NCBI RefSeq assembly: GCF_016743815.1
Contig: NZ_CP061035.1
Coordinates: forward strand, 1,242,501 to 1,306,500
Origin: Sphingomonas aliaeris
GTDB taxonomy: Bacteria; Pseudomonadota; Alphaproteobacteria; Sphingomonadales; Sphingomonadaceae
Length of the DNA: 64,000 nt
Direction: 5' to 3'
The notes under the pieces were generated by a model, which did no database searches, had not been told where the DNA came from, and was given only the letters and a program-made list of their open reading frames with translations. Below, piece after piece: positions 15,400-24,559 of this stretch; the first letter of the stretch is position 1, and each line of letters opens with the position of its first letter. Position numbers and translations under genes: made by a program.

Positions 15400-17321
15400 T
15401 CGCGGAGGCCGGTCTCGGCGCATTGTGGATGGCCGCCGCATTCGCCGCGTTGCAGTTCGCGATGGCGTGGATCGGCATCGCACAGGCGCGGGACGACATC
15501 ATGGCCGCGGTGCGCCCGGTCGCGTTCGTGCAGGGACTGCTCACGCTGCTGGCGCTGGCCCTGCTTATCACGCTGTTCGTGCAATCCGATATGTCTGTCC
15601 TGCTCGTCGCGCAGAACAGCCATTCGGACAAACCGTTGATGTACAAGATCGCGGGCGCTTGGGGAAACCACGAAGGGTCGATGCTGCTATGGGTCACGAT
15701 CCTGGGCGCGGCCGGTGCGGCGGTGGCGATGCTGGAGCACAATCTGCCGAAGCCGGCACTGATCGCGACGTTGGGCGCGCAGGCGGTGATCGCGCTCGGC
15801 TTCTATGCGTTCCTGCTGATGTCCTCCAACCCGTTCGCGCGGCTTGACCCCGCGGCGCCGGACGGGGCGGGATTGAACCCTTTGTTGCAGGACCCGGGCT
15901 TGGCGTTCCACCCGCCAACTTTGTACATCGGCTATGTCGGGATTTCGGTCGCCTTCTCCTTCGCGGTCGGGGCGCTCGTGACGCGCGACGTCGGCCCCGC
16001 CTTCGCGCGCGCGATGCGGCCGTGGGTACTCGGCGCTTGGGTGTTCCTGACGCTCGGCATTACCGCGGGCAGCTACTGGGCTTATTACGAACTTGGCTGG
16101 GGCGGCTGGTGGTTCTGGGATCCTGTCGAAAATGCGTCACTGATGCCGTGGCTGGCAGCGACGGCATTGCTTCATTCGGTCAGCGTACTGGCAACGCGCG
16201 ACGGCCTGCGCGCGTGGACGGTGATGCTGGCGGTGGTGGCGTTCTCGATGTCGATGGTCGGCACGTTTCTCGTCCGGTCGGGTATACTGACCAGCGTGCA
16301 TGCATTCGCGGTCGATCCGGAGCGCGGAAGCTTCATCCTCGCGCTGCTGGCGCTGTATATCGGCGGCGCGCTCGTGCTGTTCGCCCTGCGCATCGGGACC
16401 GTGCGGCAGGGGCGGACGTTCGACCTGATCAGCCGCGAAGGCGCTTTGGTCGCCAACAACCTGCTCCTCTCGGTGATCCTCGGCATCGTGTTGATCGGTA
16501 CGTTGTATCCGATCGTCGCCGCATCGTTTGGCGTACAATTGTCGGTGGGACCGCCGTTCTTCAACAAGGCGGCGGGGCCGGTCGCCCTTGTGCTGGTGGC
16601 GATCATGGGCGCGGGGCCGCTGCTGCGCTGGCGTCGCGACGACGGCAACGACCTGATCGAGCGGATGATGCTGCCGATCGCGGTGGCGGCGCTGGCCGGG
16701 GCGGGGGTGTTCATCGCGACCGGGGGCATCGCGATCCTGCCGTTCCTGGGCATCGCACTCGCGGCCGGGCTTGCCGCGGCGAGCGTCGCGCCGCTGTGGA
16801 AGCGCAACCTGCGCCGCACGCCCCTCTTCACCTGGGGAATGGTGATCGCGCATCTCGGTATCGCCGTCAGCCTCGCCGGCATGGCATCGGAAAGCGCCTT
16901 CACGAAGGAAACGCTGGTCGCCGCGCGCGTCGGCGAACCGCATCGCGTCGGCCCCTTTACCGTTCGGCTGGACGGTATCTCGCCAGCGGTCGGATCGAAT
17001 TGGTCGGCTTTACAGGCGCATCTGAGCGTGAGGCGCGGGGAGCACGGCGACTGGTTCGTCCTTCGCCCCCAATCGCGCTATTTCTCGTCCCCGCCGACCG
17101 TAACCAGCGAGTCCGCGATCGCGACGATGCTCGACGGCCAGCTATATACCGTGCTCGGCGCATCGGACGGGCAGGGGCGATGGCAGCTCCGCTTGTGGTG
17201 GAAGCCATTCGTGACGTTGATCTGGCTTGGTGGCGGCTTGATCGCGCTGGGTGGCGCGCTGTCGATGATTGGCCGCATCCGCCGCGAACGCAAACCCGCT
17301 TATCGTGAGGGGTATGCATGA
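15396..17321 (+). CDS. ccmF: Cytochrome c heme lyase subunit CcmF
   Basis: 641 residues with many membrane segments. The WWD heme-handling region is ELGWGGWWFWDPVENASLMPW, accompanied by NSHSDKPLMYKIAGAWGNHEGSML and FLVRSGILTSVHAFA, all hallmarks of CcmF. Together with CcmH it ligates heme from CcmE to apocytochromes in the periplasm. The gene overlaps ccmE and ccmG by four bases. No defects seen. Confidence 0.97.
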   Translation: MIAEAGLGALWMAAAFAALQFAMAWIGIAQARDDIMAAVRPVAFVQGLLTLLALALLITLFVQSDMSVLLVAQNSHSDKPLMYKIAGAWGNHEGSMLLWVTILGAAGAAVAMLEHNLPKPALIATLGAQAVIALGFYAFLLMSSNPFARLDPAAPDGAGLNPLLQDPGLAFHPPTLYIGYVGISVAFSFAVGALVTRDVGPAFARAMRPWVLGAWVFLTLGITAGSYWAYYELGWGGWWFWDPVENASLMPWLAATALLHSVSVLATRDGLRAWTVMLAVVAFSMSMVGTFLVRSGILTSVHAFAVDPERGSFILALLALYIGGALVLFALRIGTVRQGRTFDLISREGALVANNLLLSVILGIVLIGTLYPIVAASFGVQLSVGPPFFNKAAGPVALVLVAIMGAGPLLRWRRDDGNDLIERMMLPIAVAALAGAGVFIATGGIAILPFLGIALAAGLAAASVAPLWKRNLRRTPLFTWGMVIAHLGIAVSLAGMASESAFTKETLVAARVGEPHRVGPFTVRLDGISPAVGSNWSALQAHLSVRRGEHGDWFVLRPQSRYFSSPPTVTSESAIATMLDGQLYTVLGASDGQGRWQLRLWWKPFVTLIWLGGGLIALGGALSMIGRIRRERKPAYREGYA

Positions 17322-17845
17322 GGCGGGGTGTGGTGTGGCTGCCGCTCGCCGGCTTCGCTCTGGTTTTCGCGCTGATCGTCTACGCCCTCTTCTGGCCGGC
17401 CGATCGGACGGTGCGATCCGCGATGATCGGAAAGCCGCTGCCGATCTTCACCGTCCCCCCGATGCTGCCGGACCGTTCGGGGTTGAGCAACACTGACTTT
17501 ACGGACGGCAAGCCCCGGCTGCTCAACGTCTTCGCCAGTTGGTGCATTCCGTGCATCGCCGAGGCACCGATGCTTTTGCGGCTGAAGCAGTCGGGCGTCC
17601 GCATCGACGCGCTGGCGATCCGCGATACGCCGACGGCAATCCGCGATTTCCTGACGCGTAACGGCGATCCGTATCAGCGGATCGGCGACGACCGGCAAAG
17701 CGCGGTGCAGGTCGCTCTGGGCTCGTCCGGCGTGCCCGAGACGTTCGTGATCGATGGAAAGGGCCGGATCGTCCTGCAGCATGTCGGTGACATCCGGGAA
17801 GACGATCTGCCCGAGATCATGGCCGCGCTGGAGCGTGCGAAGTGA
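17318..17845 (+). CDS. ccmG: Thiol:disulfide oxidoreductase CcmG/DsbE
   Basis: 175 residues: an N-terminal membrane anchor (residues 7-26), then a periplasmic thioredoxin fold with the active site FASWCIPCIAEAP (Cys76, Cys79). It reduces the CXXCH cysteines of apocytochromes before heme attachment. The TFVIDGKGRIVLQHVGDI segment carries the usual family strand. The overlap with ccmF and ccmH places it firmly in the maturation operon. Confidence 0.95.
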   Translation: MRRGVVWLPLAGFALVFALIVYALFWPADRTVRSAMIGKPLPIFTVPPMLPDRSGLSNTDFTDGKPRLLNVFASWCIPCIAEAPMLLRLKQSGVRIDALAIRDTPTAIRDFLTRNGDPYQRIGDDRQSAVQVALGSSGVPETFVIDGKGRIVLQHVGDIREDDLPEIMAALERAK

Positions 17846-18258
17846 TGCGCCCAAGCATGTTCGGTCTCGCGACGATGCTCGCGATCGCCACGCCCGCGAT
17901 CGCCGACAGTCCGCTCCCGCCGGCCGACTATGCTAACGTCCAGTTGCGCGATCCCGATCAGGAGGCGCGCGCGAAGGACCTGATGGGCACGCTGCGATGC
18001 CTCGTCTGTCAGGGTCAGTCGATCGCCGACAGCGACGCGGAGATGGCGGGCGATATGCGCTCGCTGGTACGCAAAAGGATATTGGCCGGCGAAAGCCCCG
18101 ACGCGATCCGCGAATCGCTGGTTTCCAGTTATGGCGAGTATGTCAGCTACGACCCGCCCTTCAACTGGCTGACCGCGCCGTTGTGGCTGATGCCGTTGGT
18201 CCTCGCGGGCATCGGCACGTGGCTGGCCCGCGGGTCGTTCCGGCGGAGGCGCGGCTGA
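17845..18258 (+). CDS. ccmH: Cytochrome c maturation protein CcmH/CycL
   Basis: 137 residues from ATG 17845 (GTG 17842 is possible). A signal peptide ends near residue 20; the redox motif is LRCLVCQGQSIADS (Cys52, Cys55), followed by ISYGEYVSY-type family sequence and a C-terminal membrane helix (TAPLWLMPLVLAGIGTWLA). CcmH keeps apocytochrome cysteines reduced and works with CcmF. Length fits the short CcmH/CycL form rather than the CcmH-CcmI fusion. Confidence 0.95.
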   Translation: MRPSMFGLATMLAIATPAIADSPLPPADYANVQLRDPDQEARAKDLMGTLRCLVCQGQSIADSDAEMAGDMRSLVRKRILAGESPDAIRESLVSSYGEYVSYDPPFNWLTAPLWLMPLVLAGIGTWLARGSFRRRRG

Positions 18259-18920
18259 TGGGTTGGGTAATGCTGATCGCGATCGCGGCGCTGGCAAGTG
18301 CCGTACTCTGGCGCATCGGTCTGCCGCGCGGGTTGTGGACCTTCGTCGGGTCCGCACTGATGCTCGGCGCGACGGGCTATGCACTTCAGGGTAATCCGAC
18401 GCTCGCCGGCCATCCGGTCAAGGCCGATGCCGATCCGATCCCGCTCGATCCGGACCTGATCGCGCTCCGCGATGCGATGACCGGAAGATTCACGGGCGAC
18501 GGCGCATATCTGATCGCGGCGGACGGCATGACTCGGATCGGTGCGACGGGCAGCGCGGTGCAGTGGATATTGGCGGGGATCAATAAATACCCGCAAAGTT
18601 ATGCGTTATGGACCGGGCTTGGCATGTCGATGATCGCGCATGACGGCAATCGCATGTCGCCGACTGCGGCGTTCGCCTTCCAGCAGGCGGCACGGCTTGC
18701 CCCGCAGCAACCCGCACCTCCATTCTTCACCGGCCTCGCTTACGTCCAGGCTGGCGAGTTCGCCAAAGCGCGGCCCTATTGGGCGAAGGCGGTAGCGCTG
18801 ACGCCGAAGACGATGTCCTATTATCCGGAACTGGCGGGTCGGCTGGCGCTGCTCGATCGGTTCCTGTCTGCGTTGGAGCTGCAGCGGCGTGCAAAGGTAG
18901 GATCGCCGGAAAAGTCCTAA
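18258..18920 (+). CDS. CcmI-like TPR protein of cytochrome c biogenesis
   Basis: 220 residues, starting one base inside the ccmH stop. A hydrophobic N-terminus (MLIAIAALASAVLWRI, and a second stretch near residues 25-40) is followed by a TPR-like region: YPQSYALWTGLGMSMIAHDGNRMSPTAAFAFQQAARLAPQQPAPPFFTGLAYVQAGEFAKARPYWAKAVALTP in sense, with a repeat period of about 34. CcmI-type proteins use such TPRs to hold apocytochrome c C-termini. It is shorter than classical CcmI and conservation is weak, so the role comes mainly from being last in the ccm operon. Confidence 0.75.
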   Translation: MGWVMLIAIAALASAVLWRIGLPRGLWTFVGSALMLGATGYALQGNPTLAGHPVKADADPIPLDPDLIALRDAMTGRFTGDGAYLIAADGMTRIGATGSAVQWILAGINKYPQSYALWTGLGMSMIAHDGNRMSPTAAFAFQQAARLAPQQPAPPFFTGLAYVQAGEFAKARPYWAKAVALTPKTMSYYPELAGRLALLDRFLSALELQRRAKVGSPEKS

Positions 18921-19012
18921 CCCCGTTCTTTTCGAGCGAAGTGGAGAAACCGACGCCACGCAGGCGCGGCTAAGTTTCTTAACGGCGCGCCAAATGAATG
19001 AGTGGGTGGTAC

Positions 19013-19040
19013 AAAAAACGGGGGCCCTAAAACCCCCGTT
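19013..19040 (-). terminator. Intrinsic terminator downstream of the DUF3072-like gene
   Basis: Read on the minus strand, the stem AACGGGGG/CCCCCGTT (19017-19024 with 19033-19040) is followed directly by a run of T (A6 at 19013-19018 on the plus strand). Classical rho-independent form, placed seven bases after the stop of the minus-strand gene. Confidence 0.85.
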
Positions 19041-19046
19041 CTCGAT

Positions 19047-19268
19047 TCAGTTCGTGCCGCGACCGGTCTTCGACTGCAATTCGTCGATCCGCTTCGAGGC
19101 ATCCGCCTTGGTCAGCGTATCGTCGAACTCTTCATGCGCCTCTTCGCTCAACGTCTTGAGATAGCTGGCCTGCGCGCCGGTCATCGCCTCGTCGCCCGTC
19201 GTCCAGTCGTCGGGGTTCTTTTCGGCATTGCCGGTCGGGTGGTCCTTGGGGTTGGCTTGGTCGGTCAT
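19047..19268 (-). CDS. Small DUF3072-like protein
   Basis: 73 residues from ATG 19268; a longer open frame to 19538 lies over alanine dehydrogenase and is not used. The protein is hydrophilic and acidic, with the DUF3072-type core DEAMTGAQASYLKTLSEEAHEEFDDTLTKADASKRIDELQ. A purine-rich ribosome-binding site (GAAGGAG) precedes the start and an intrinsic terminator follows the stop, so it is a compact single gene or the tail of the ald transcript. No biochemical function is known for the family. Confidence 0.75.
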   Translation of the reverse strand: MTDQANPKDHPTGNAEKNPDDWTTGDEAMTGAQASYLKTLSEEAHEEFDDTLTKADASKRIDELQSKTGRGTN

Positions 19269-19318
19269 CGGAATTCTCCTTCGATCGACCAAACCCTCGT
19301 GTTCCCAGAATGTTCCGC

Positions 19319-20425
19319 TTAGGCCGACCAGGCTTCGAACGGCAGATCGAGATCGTCGGCGACCGCCTTGAACGCGATCTTGCCCTTGTAGACGTTCAGC
19401 CCGTTGGCAAGATGCGGATCGGCCTTCATCGCACCCTCCGCGCCCAGATTGGCGAGCTTCAGCACGAACGGCAGCGTCGCATTGTTGAGCGCGAACGTGC
19501 TGGTCCGCGCCACCGCGCCCGGCATGTTGGCGACGCAATAATGGATCACGCCATCCACTTCGAACACGGGATCTTCGTGCGTCGTGGCGTGGCTGGTCTC
19601 GAAACAGCCGCCCTGGTCGATCGCAATATCGACCAGCACCGAACCGCGCTTCATCGTCTTCAGCATCTCGCGCGTGACGAGCTTGGGCGCGGCGGCACCG
19701 GGCACCAGCACCGCGCCGATGACGAGATGCGCGTTCTTCACCGCCGCGGCGATCGCCGCCTTGGATGCATACGCCGTCTTGATCTGGCTGGAGAAGAACA
19801 TGTCGAGTTCGGCAAGGCGCGCGTTGGAGATGTCGTAGATCGTCACGTCGGCGCGCATGCCGACCGCCATCTGCGCCGCGTTGACGCCGGATACGCCACC
19901 ACCGAGGATCGCAACGCGCGCCGGGGCCACACCGGGTACGCCACCGAGCAGAACGCCGCGTCCGCCCTGTTCCTTCTCCAGATAATGCGCGCCGACCTGG
20001 ATCGACATGCGGCCAGCGACTTCGGACATCGGCTTGAGCAACGGCAGCGAGCGATCGTTTGCGGTCACCGTTTCATAGGCGATGCAGGTCGCGCCGGACT
20101 TCATCAGCCCCTCGGCCTGCGGTTTGTCGGCGGCGAGATGAAGATAGGTGAACAGCAGGTGGCGCGACTCGAGCAAGGCAATCTCGCTTGGCTGCGGCTC
20201 CTTGACCTTCACGATCATGTCGCTGGCGGCGAAAACGCTCGCCGCGTCCGGCATGATCGTCGCGCCGGCGTCGATATAGTCCTGATCCTCGAAATCGATC
20301 CCCAGCCCGGCGCCGGTCTGCACCGCGACCGAATGGCCCTGCGCGACGAGTTCGACCACCGACGGCGGGGTCAGCCCGACGCGATATTCGTGGTTCTTAA
20401 TTTCCTTGGGGACACCGACACGCAT
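19319..20425 (-). CDS. ald: Alanine dehydrogenase
   Basis: 368 residues, usual family length. NAD-dependent reversible deamination of L-alanine to pyruvate and ammonia. The N-terminus MRVGVPKEIKNHEYRVGLTP includes Arg15; the catalytic Lys75 (VKVKEPQ) and His96 (TYLHLAADK) sit at the positions known for the family; the NAD site is VAILGGGVSGVNAAQMAVGM. A good Shine-Dalgarno (GAGGAG) precedes the ATG. An Lrp/AsnC-type regulator is transcribed divergently 131 bases away, a common arrangement for control of ald by alanine or leucine. Confidence 0.96.
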   Translation of the reverse strand: MRVGVPKEIKNHEYRVGLTPPSVVELVAQGHSVAVQTGAGLGIDFEDQDYIDAGATIMPDAASVFAASDMIVKVKEPQPSEIALLESRHLLFTYLHLAADKPQAEGLMKSGATCIAYETVTANDRSLPLLKPMSEVAGRMSIQVGAHYLEKEQGGRGVLLGGVPGVAPARVAILGGGVSGVNAAQMAVGMRADVTIYDISNARLAELDMFFSSQIKTAYASKAAIAAAVKNAHLVIGAVLVPGAAAPKLVTREMLKTMKRGSVLVDIAIDQGGCFETSHATTHEDPVFEVDGVIHYCVANMPGAVARTSTFALNNATLPFVLKLANLGAEGAMKADPHLANGLNVYKGKIAFKAVADDLDLPFEAWSA

Positions 20426-20556
20426 TGGGGTTCTCCTCGTAACAAACGATACCGGACACTAATCGAACGGCGGTTGAAAATCCCTGCAAAATGATGTGGC
20501 GAAACGGCTATTAAACGCATAGCTTCAGCGTGAGGCGGCAGTACGGCGAAGATTGC

Positions 20557-21033
20557 ATGCAAATAGATCGGATCGACACCGCAATACTGCAGCATCTCGC
20601 GGGAGATGCGCGATCACCCGTCAGCGTAATCGCCACCCGCGTCGGTCTGTCGCAATCCGCCTGTACCCGTCGAATACAGGCGCTGGAGTCGTCAGGCCAT
20701 ATTCTGGGCTACGGCGCGCATCTCGGACACCGCCGACTCGGATTTCGAGTGACCGCCTTGGTCGATATCACGCTCGGTACGCAGGTCGGGGAGGATCTTG
20801 CCCAGTTCGAGGCGGCGGTTGCGGCGATCGACGGGATCGTCGAATGTGCGCTGGTATCAGGCGCGCAGGATTACCGCTTGAAGATCGTGTGTCGCGACCT
20901 CGACGATTACGAACGCCTGCACCGCGAACATCTCGGCCGACTGCCCGGCGTCAACACGATCAGCAGCAGTTTCGTCCTGCGCGCCGTCCCGACACGGGGC
21001 GAGGCGGATGCGCTGTTCGGCGCGGCATCATGA
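20557..21033 (+). CDS. Lrp/AsnC family transcriptional regulator
   Basis: 158 residues from ATG 20557 (a GTG at 20530 would add nine residues). An N-terminal AsnC-type helix-turn-helix (MQIDRIDTAILQHLAGDARSPVSVIATRVGLSQSACTRRIQALESSG) is followed by a RAM ligand-binding domain (VECALVSGAQDYRLKIVCRDLDDYERL). Such proteins sense amino acids. Divergence from alanine dehydrogenase suggests it regulates ald; the shared 20426-20556 region would hold the operator, but I see no clear symmetrical site in it. Confidence 0.9.
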   Translation: MQIDRIDTAILQHLAGDARSPVSVIATRVGLSQSACTRRIQALESSGHILGYGAHLGHRRLGFRVTALVDITLGTQVGEDLAQFEAAVAAIDGIVECALVSGAQDYRLKIVCRDLDDYERLHREHLGRLPGVNTISSSFVLRAVPTRGEADALFGAAS

Positions 21034-21151
21034 GGTCCCCGTTGCGAGGCCATGCGCACGCGTGTAGAGCGCGCAACCTTGGGCCCAGGGGGCGCGTTGC
21101 GATCATTACGATGAACAATCCATTGAAGTCCCGGAAAAGATCGCTGTCGCT

Positions 21152-23081
21152 GTGAACAGCAGCGAACCCGTCGTGGATCAACCCGCGACCGTGGTGCCGC
21201 ATGCCGGCGACCATCCCCATCACAAGGACGGAATCGTGCGGCTCGCGCTCGGCGCGATCGGTGTCGTGTTCGGCGATATCGGCACGAGTCCGCTCTACGC
21301 ATTCCGCGAGACTTTCCACGGCCATCATCCGCTCACGCTGGACCAGGCGCACATCATGGGCGTCGTGAGCCTGATGTTCTGGTCGATGATGGTCGTCGTG
21401 ACGCTGAAATACGTCACGATCATCATGCGCGCCGACAATAAGGGCGAGGGGGGCAGCCTTGCCCTGCTGGCGCTGATCTCCGGGCGGACGCAGATGAAGC
21501 GCTGGTCGCGCGGCATCGTCTTGCTCGGCGTGTTCGCCACCGCCCTGTTCTACGGCGACAGCATGATCACCCCGGCGGTGTCAGTCTTGTCGGCGGTGGA
21601 GGGCATTGCGGTCGCGGCGCCGGCGTTCAGCGGCCTCGTCCTGCCGATCGCGGTCGTCATCATCATCGGGCTGTTCTCGATCCAGCGTAGCGGCACGTCG
21701 AAGGTCGGCCTGTTCTTCGGCCCGATCATGCTGACCTATTTCGCCGTGATCGCGACCCTGGGCGTGATCAGCGTGCTCAAGACGCCGGAAATACTCTGGG
21801 CTTTCTCACCGCATTACGCGCTGGAATTCTTCTACCTCGATCCGATCCGCGCGTTCCTGGCGCTCGGGTCCGTCGTCCTGGCGGTAACGGGCGCGGAGGC
21901 GCTGTATGCCGACATGGGGCATTTCGGGCGCAACCCGATCCGCGTGTCGTGGCTCTATTTCGTTCTGCCGGCGCTCATGGCGAATTACATGGGGCAGGGG
22001 GCGTTGCTGTCGCGCGAGGGTGCCGCCGCTCTGGTCAGCCCATTCTACATGCTGGCACCCGAAAACCTGCAATTGCCGCTCGTCATCCTGGCTACCTGCG
22101 CCGCGGTCATCGCGTCGCAGGCGGTGATTTCGGGCGCGTTTTCGGTGACGCAGCAGGCGATACAATTGGGCTTCATGCCACGCCTGCGCATCGAACATAC
22201 CAGCGCCGCGACGGCGGGGCAGATCTACATCCCGTTGATCAACTGGATGTTGCTGACGATGGTGCTGCTGCTCGTCATGTTCTTCCGCACGTCGTCCAAC
22301 CTGACCTCCGCTTACGGGATCGCGGTGACGGGGGCGATGCTGATCGACACCTGCCTGTTGTCGGTCGTGCTGTTCAAGCTGTGGGGCTGGAAGCGCCGCT
22401 ACGCGATTCCGCTTCTCACGTTGTTCTTCATCGTCGACGGGGCGTACTTCGCCGCGAGATCTCACGAAGGTGCCCGCGGGCGGCTGGTTCCCGCTGCTGG
22501 CAGGCTTGGTGATCTTCACGTTCCTGACGACCTGGTCGAAGGGCCGGCAATTGATGATCGAGCGGATGCGAGAGGCCGCGATGCCGATCAAGGTGTTCAT
22601 CCAGTCCGCCGCCACCTCCGCCACGCGCGTGCCCGGAACCGCGGTGTTCATGACCTCCTCGCCCGAAGGCGTGCCGCACGCGTTGCTGCACAACCTCAAG
22701 CATAACAAGGTGTTGCACGAACGTATCATCCTGCTGACGGTGAAGATCACGGACGTGCCGTATCAACCGGACGACGGGCGCTGTCATCTGGAGGACCTCG
22801 ACCAGGGCTTCCATCGCATGGTCCTGAAATACGGCTTCATGCAGGAACCGGACGTCCCGACGGCGCTGTCACGGATTCACCAATGCGGTGCCGACTTCCG
22901 CATGATGGACACCAGCTTCTTCCTTTCCCGCCAAACCCTCCTAGCCTCCGCGCGGCCTGGAATGATGCTGTGGCGCGAGAAGCTGTTCGCTTGGATGCTG
23001 CGAAACGCCGAAAGCGCGATGGAATTCTTCCGCCTGCCGACCAACCGCGTGGTCGAGCTCGGCAGCCAGGTCGAAATTTGA
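21152..23081 (+). pseudogene. kup: Low-affinity potassium transporter Kup, frameshifted as read
   Basis: GTG 21152 begins a Kup protein ([23 protein letters not shown], then [11 protein letters not shown] and [21 protein letters not shown]), a polytopic K+ uptake permease of the KUP/HAK/KT family. At VDGAYFAA the frame moves into unrelated sequence (RSHEGARG), while Kup continues one frame over as [20 protein letters not shown] to the stop at 23081. Removing one base at about 22455-22459 (in GCGAGA) gives 642 residues, a normal Kup length. The downstream cytoplasmic domain shows no further damage. Not a homopolymer, so a real mutation remains possible. Confidence 0.88.
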
Positions 23082-23596
23082 CCGAATCGTCGGGCCCAGC
23101 TCCCATCATCGTGACCGCCGTGTTCGGAAAGTCGGACGCGGCCTATTTCGATACGCTCCGGCGCGAGCATTTCCCGCCCGAACGCAATCACCTGTCGGCG
23201 CACCTGACAATGTTTCATCACCTGTCGCCGTTGCTGGAGGCGGAGTTGAAACAGCGCCTGTCGAACGAGACTCGTGGCGTGCCGATGCCATCGGCGCGGA
23301 TCGCGGGGCTCATGTCGTTGGGGCGCGGCGTTGCATTCCGGATCGAATCGTCCGAACTTGCCGACATCCGCGATCGGCTGGCGGACGCCTTCTCTTCGAT
23401 GCTGACGCCGCAGGATGCGGCGGGCTGGCGTCCGCACGTCACGGTGCAGAACAAGGTTGAGCCGTATCAGGCCAAGGCGCTGCAAGTCGCCTTGGAGGCG
23501 GATTTCCGCCCACGCCCGGTGGCAATCGCGGGTCTGGCGTCTTGGTATTATCGTGGCGGACCGTGGGAGCCGCTTTCACGTCACATGTTCGCTTGA
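23078..23596 (+). CDS. 2'-5' RNA ligase/2H phosphoesterase family protein
   Basis: 172 residues from TTG 23078, which overlaps the kup stop (TTGA); GTG 23111 is an alternative start that still keeps the whole domain. Two HxT motifs define the 2H superfamily: HLTM at residue 42 and HVTV at residue 120. The family acts on 2'-5' or cyclic phosphodiester bonds in RNA; the exact reaction here is unknown. The overlap with kup suggests co-transcription, with no obvious functional link. Confidence 0.82.
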   Translation: MTESSGPAPIIVTAVFGKSDAAYFDTLRREHFPPERNHLSAHLTMFHHLSPLLEAELKQRLSNETRGVPMPSARIAGLMSLGRGVAFRIESSELADIRDRLADAFSSMLTPQDAAGWRPHVTVQNKVEPYQAKALQVALEADFRPRPVAIAGLASWYYRGGPWEPLSRHMFA

Positions 23597-23621
23597 CCAC
23601 CAACGACGCGGTTCCTATAGC
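23593..23621 (+). promoter_or_regulatory. Probable promoter of tRNA-Met
   Basis: TTGACC at 23593-23598, a 17-base spacer, then TATAGC at 23616-23621. The -35 overlaps the stop codon of the preceding gene. Transcription would start near 23628, leaving a leader of about 40 bases before the tRNA. Confidence 0.6.
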
Positions 23622-23666
23622 CCGCGCCTCGCGAGTGGAAACGCGTTGCCGGAACGCTCCGGTTAC

Positions 23667-23743
23667 GGCGAAGTAGCTCAGCTGGTTAGAGCACGGGAAT
23701 CATAATCCTGGGGTCGGGGGTTCAAGTCCCTCCTTCGCTACCA
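23667..23743 (+). tRNA. tRNA-Met (anticodon CAT), probably elongator
   Basis: 77-base cloverleaf with encoded CCA: acceptor GGCGAAG/CTTCGCT (G1 opposite T72), anticodon stem CGGGA/TCCTG around loop ATCATAA (anticodon CAT), and TΨC loop TTCAAGT. A G1 start and paired acceptor end exclude initiator tRNA. A tRNA-Ile2 with modified CAT cannot be wholly excluded without comparison, but the D-arm and variable loop resemble elongator Met. Confidence 0.9.
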
Positions 23744-23757
23744 CTCGCGGTTTCCCT

Positions 23758-24408
23758 TCACATCTTTGGTGCAGTTACGGGAACACGCCGCGCCGCCTTG
23801 ATCAGGATCGGCGGCGCGATCATCTGCCCTTTCATCACGCCTTCCCCCAGCGTCGCGGACGTCGGCGAGTCGAAGATCTTGTGGACCACGTCCATCCCCT
23901 CGACGACGTGACCGAACGCGGCATAGCCCTGATTGTCGCCCGGTGCCGCCGGGTTGGCATCGAGGCTCGGCTGATCGCCGACCATGATCGTGAAATCGCC
24001 ATTCGCGGTCCCGGGCGCATAGCGGGCGATCGAGAGCGTTCCGTCGATATGCTTCAATCCGGTCATGGTCGTGGGTTCGTGCTTGATTGCGGGCAGTACG
24101 CGTTTCGGAGCATTCTGTACGCCGAACTGGATGAAGCCGAAGCGCGGCCCGGCCTTTGCCGTCCGGTAGAAACCGATGCCATCCAGTCGCTTCTGGTCGA
24201 TATACCGCAAGAAGTTCGCGGTCGTGATCGGCGCACGCTCCTTTTCAAGATCGATCACGATCCGGCCTTCCGTCGTCTCCAGCGCGACGCGGACGGTTGC
24301 CGGGGTGGGGGCGGGCGCAGGTCCCGGTGTTGGCATAGGTGCGGGGAGCGCCGTCGGGGCCGTAACGCCCTGTGCCGCCAACATCACGGCAAGAATCATC
24401 GGAACCAT
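23758..24408 (-). CDS. Secreted cyclophilin-type peptidylprolyl isomerase
   Basis: 216 residues. A hydrophobic N-terminus (MILAVMLAAQGV) suggests export, followed by a Pro/Ala-rich linker (PAPMPTPGPAPAPTPA) and a cyclophilin domain beginning VRVALETTEGRIVIDLEKERAPITTANFLRYID. The domain holds GFIQFGVQNAPKR, GDFTIMVGDQPSLDANPAAPGDNQGYAAFGHVVEGMDVV in sense, in place of the exact FHR catalytic motif of the most active cyclophilins (here FYRTAKAG). It probably assists proline isomerisation in periplasmic protein folding. It converges with tRNA-Met and is divergent from trxB. Confidence 0.88.
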   Translation of the reverse strand: MVPMILAVMLAAQGVTAPTALPAPMPTPGPAPAPTPATVRVALETTEGRIVIDLEKERAPITTANFLRYIDQKRLDGIGFYRTAKAGPRFGFIQFGVQNAPKRVLPAIKHEPTTMTGLKHIDGTLSIARYAPGTANGDFTIMVGDQPSLDANPAAPGDNQGYAAFGHVVEGMDVVHKIFDSPTSATLGEGVMKGQMIAPPILIKAARRVPVTAPKM

Positions 24409-24559
24409 CAGTCTCTCCTCAATCCGCTACAGCGTCGCAAATCGCGACTACGCCATCCACAAGAATCGCTCGCCTTTCATGCGCGGTCGTGGCCTCCCAT
24501 GTTGCATCCCTGACCCCGCGCCCCCTAGAAGCGCCGAACCCAAAGACGGACCGCATTTC

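Noticed and set aside
21034..21151. Riboswitch upstream of kup
   Set aside because: Only a short CGCAAC/GTTGCG stem is seen; no match to known K+- or c-di-AMP-related classes, which are not typical of Alphaproteobacteria.
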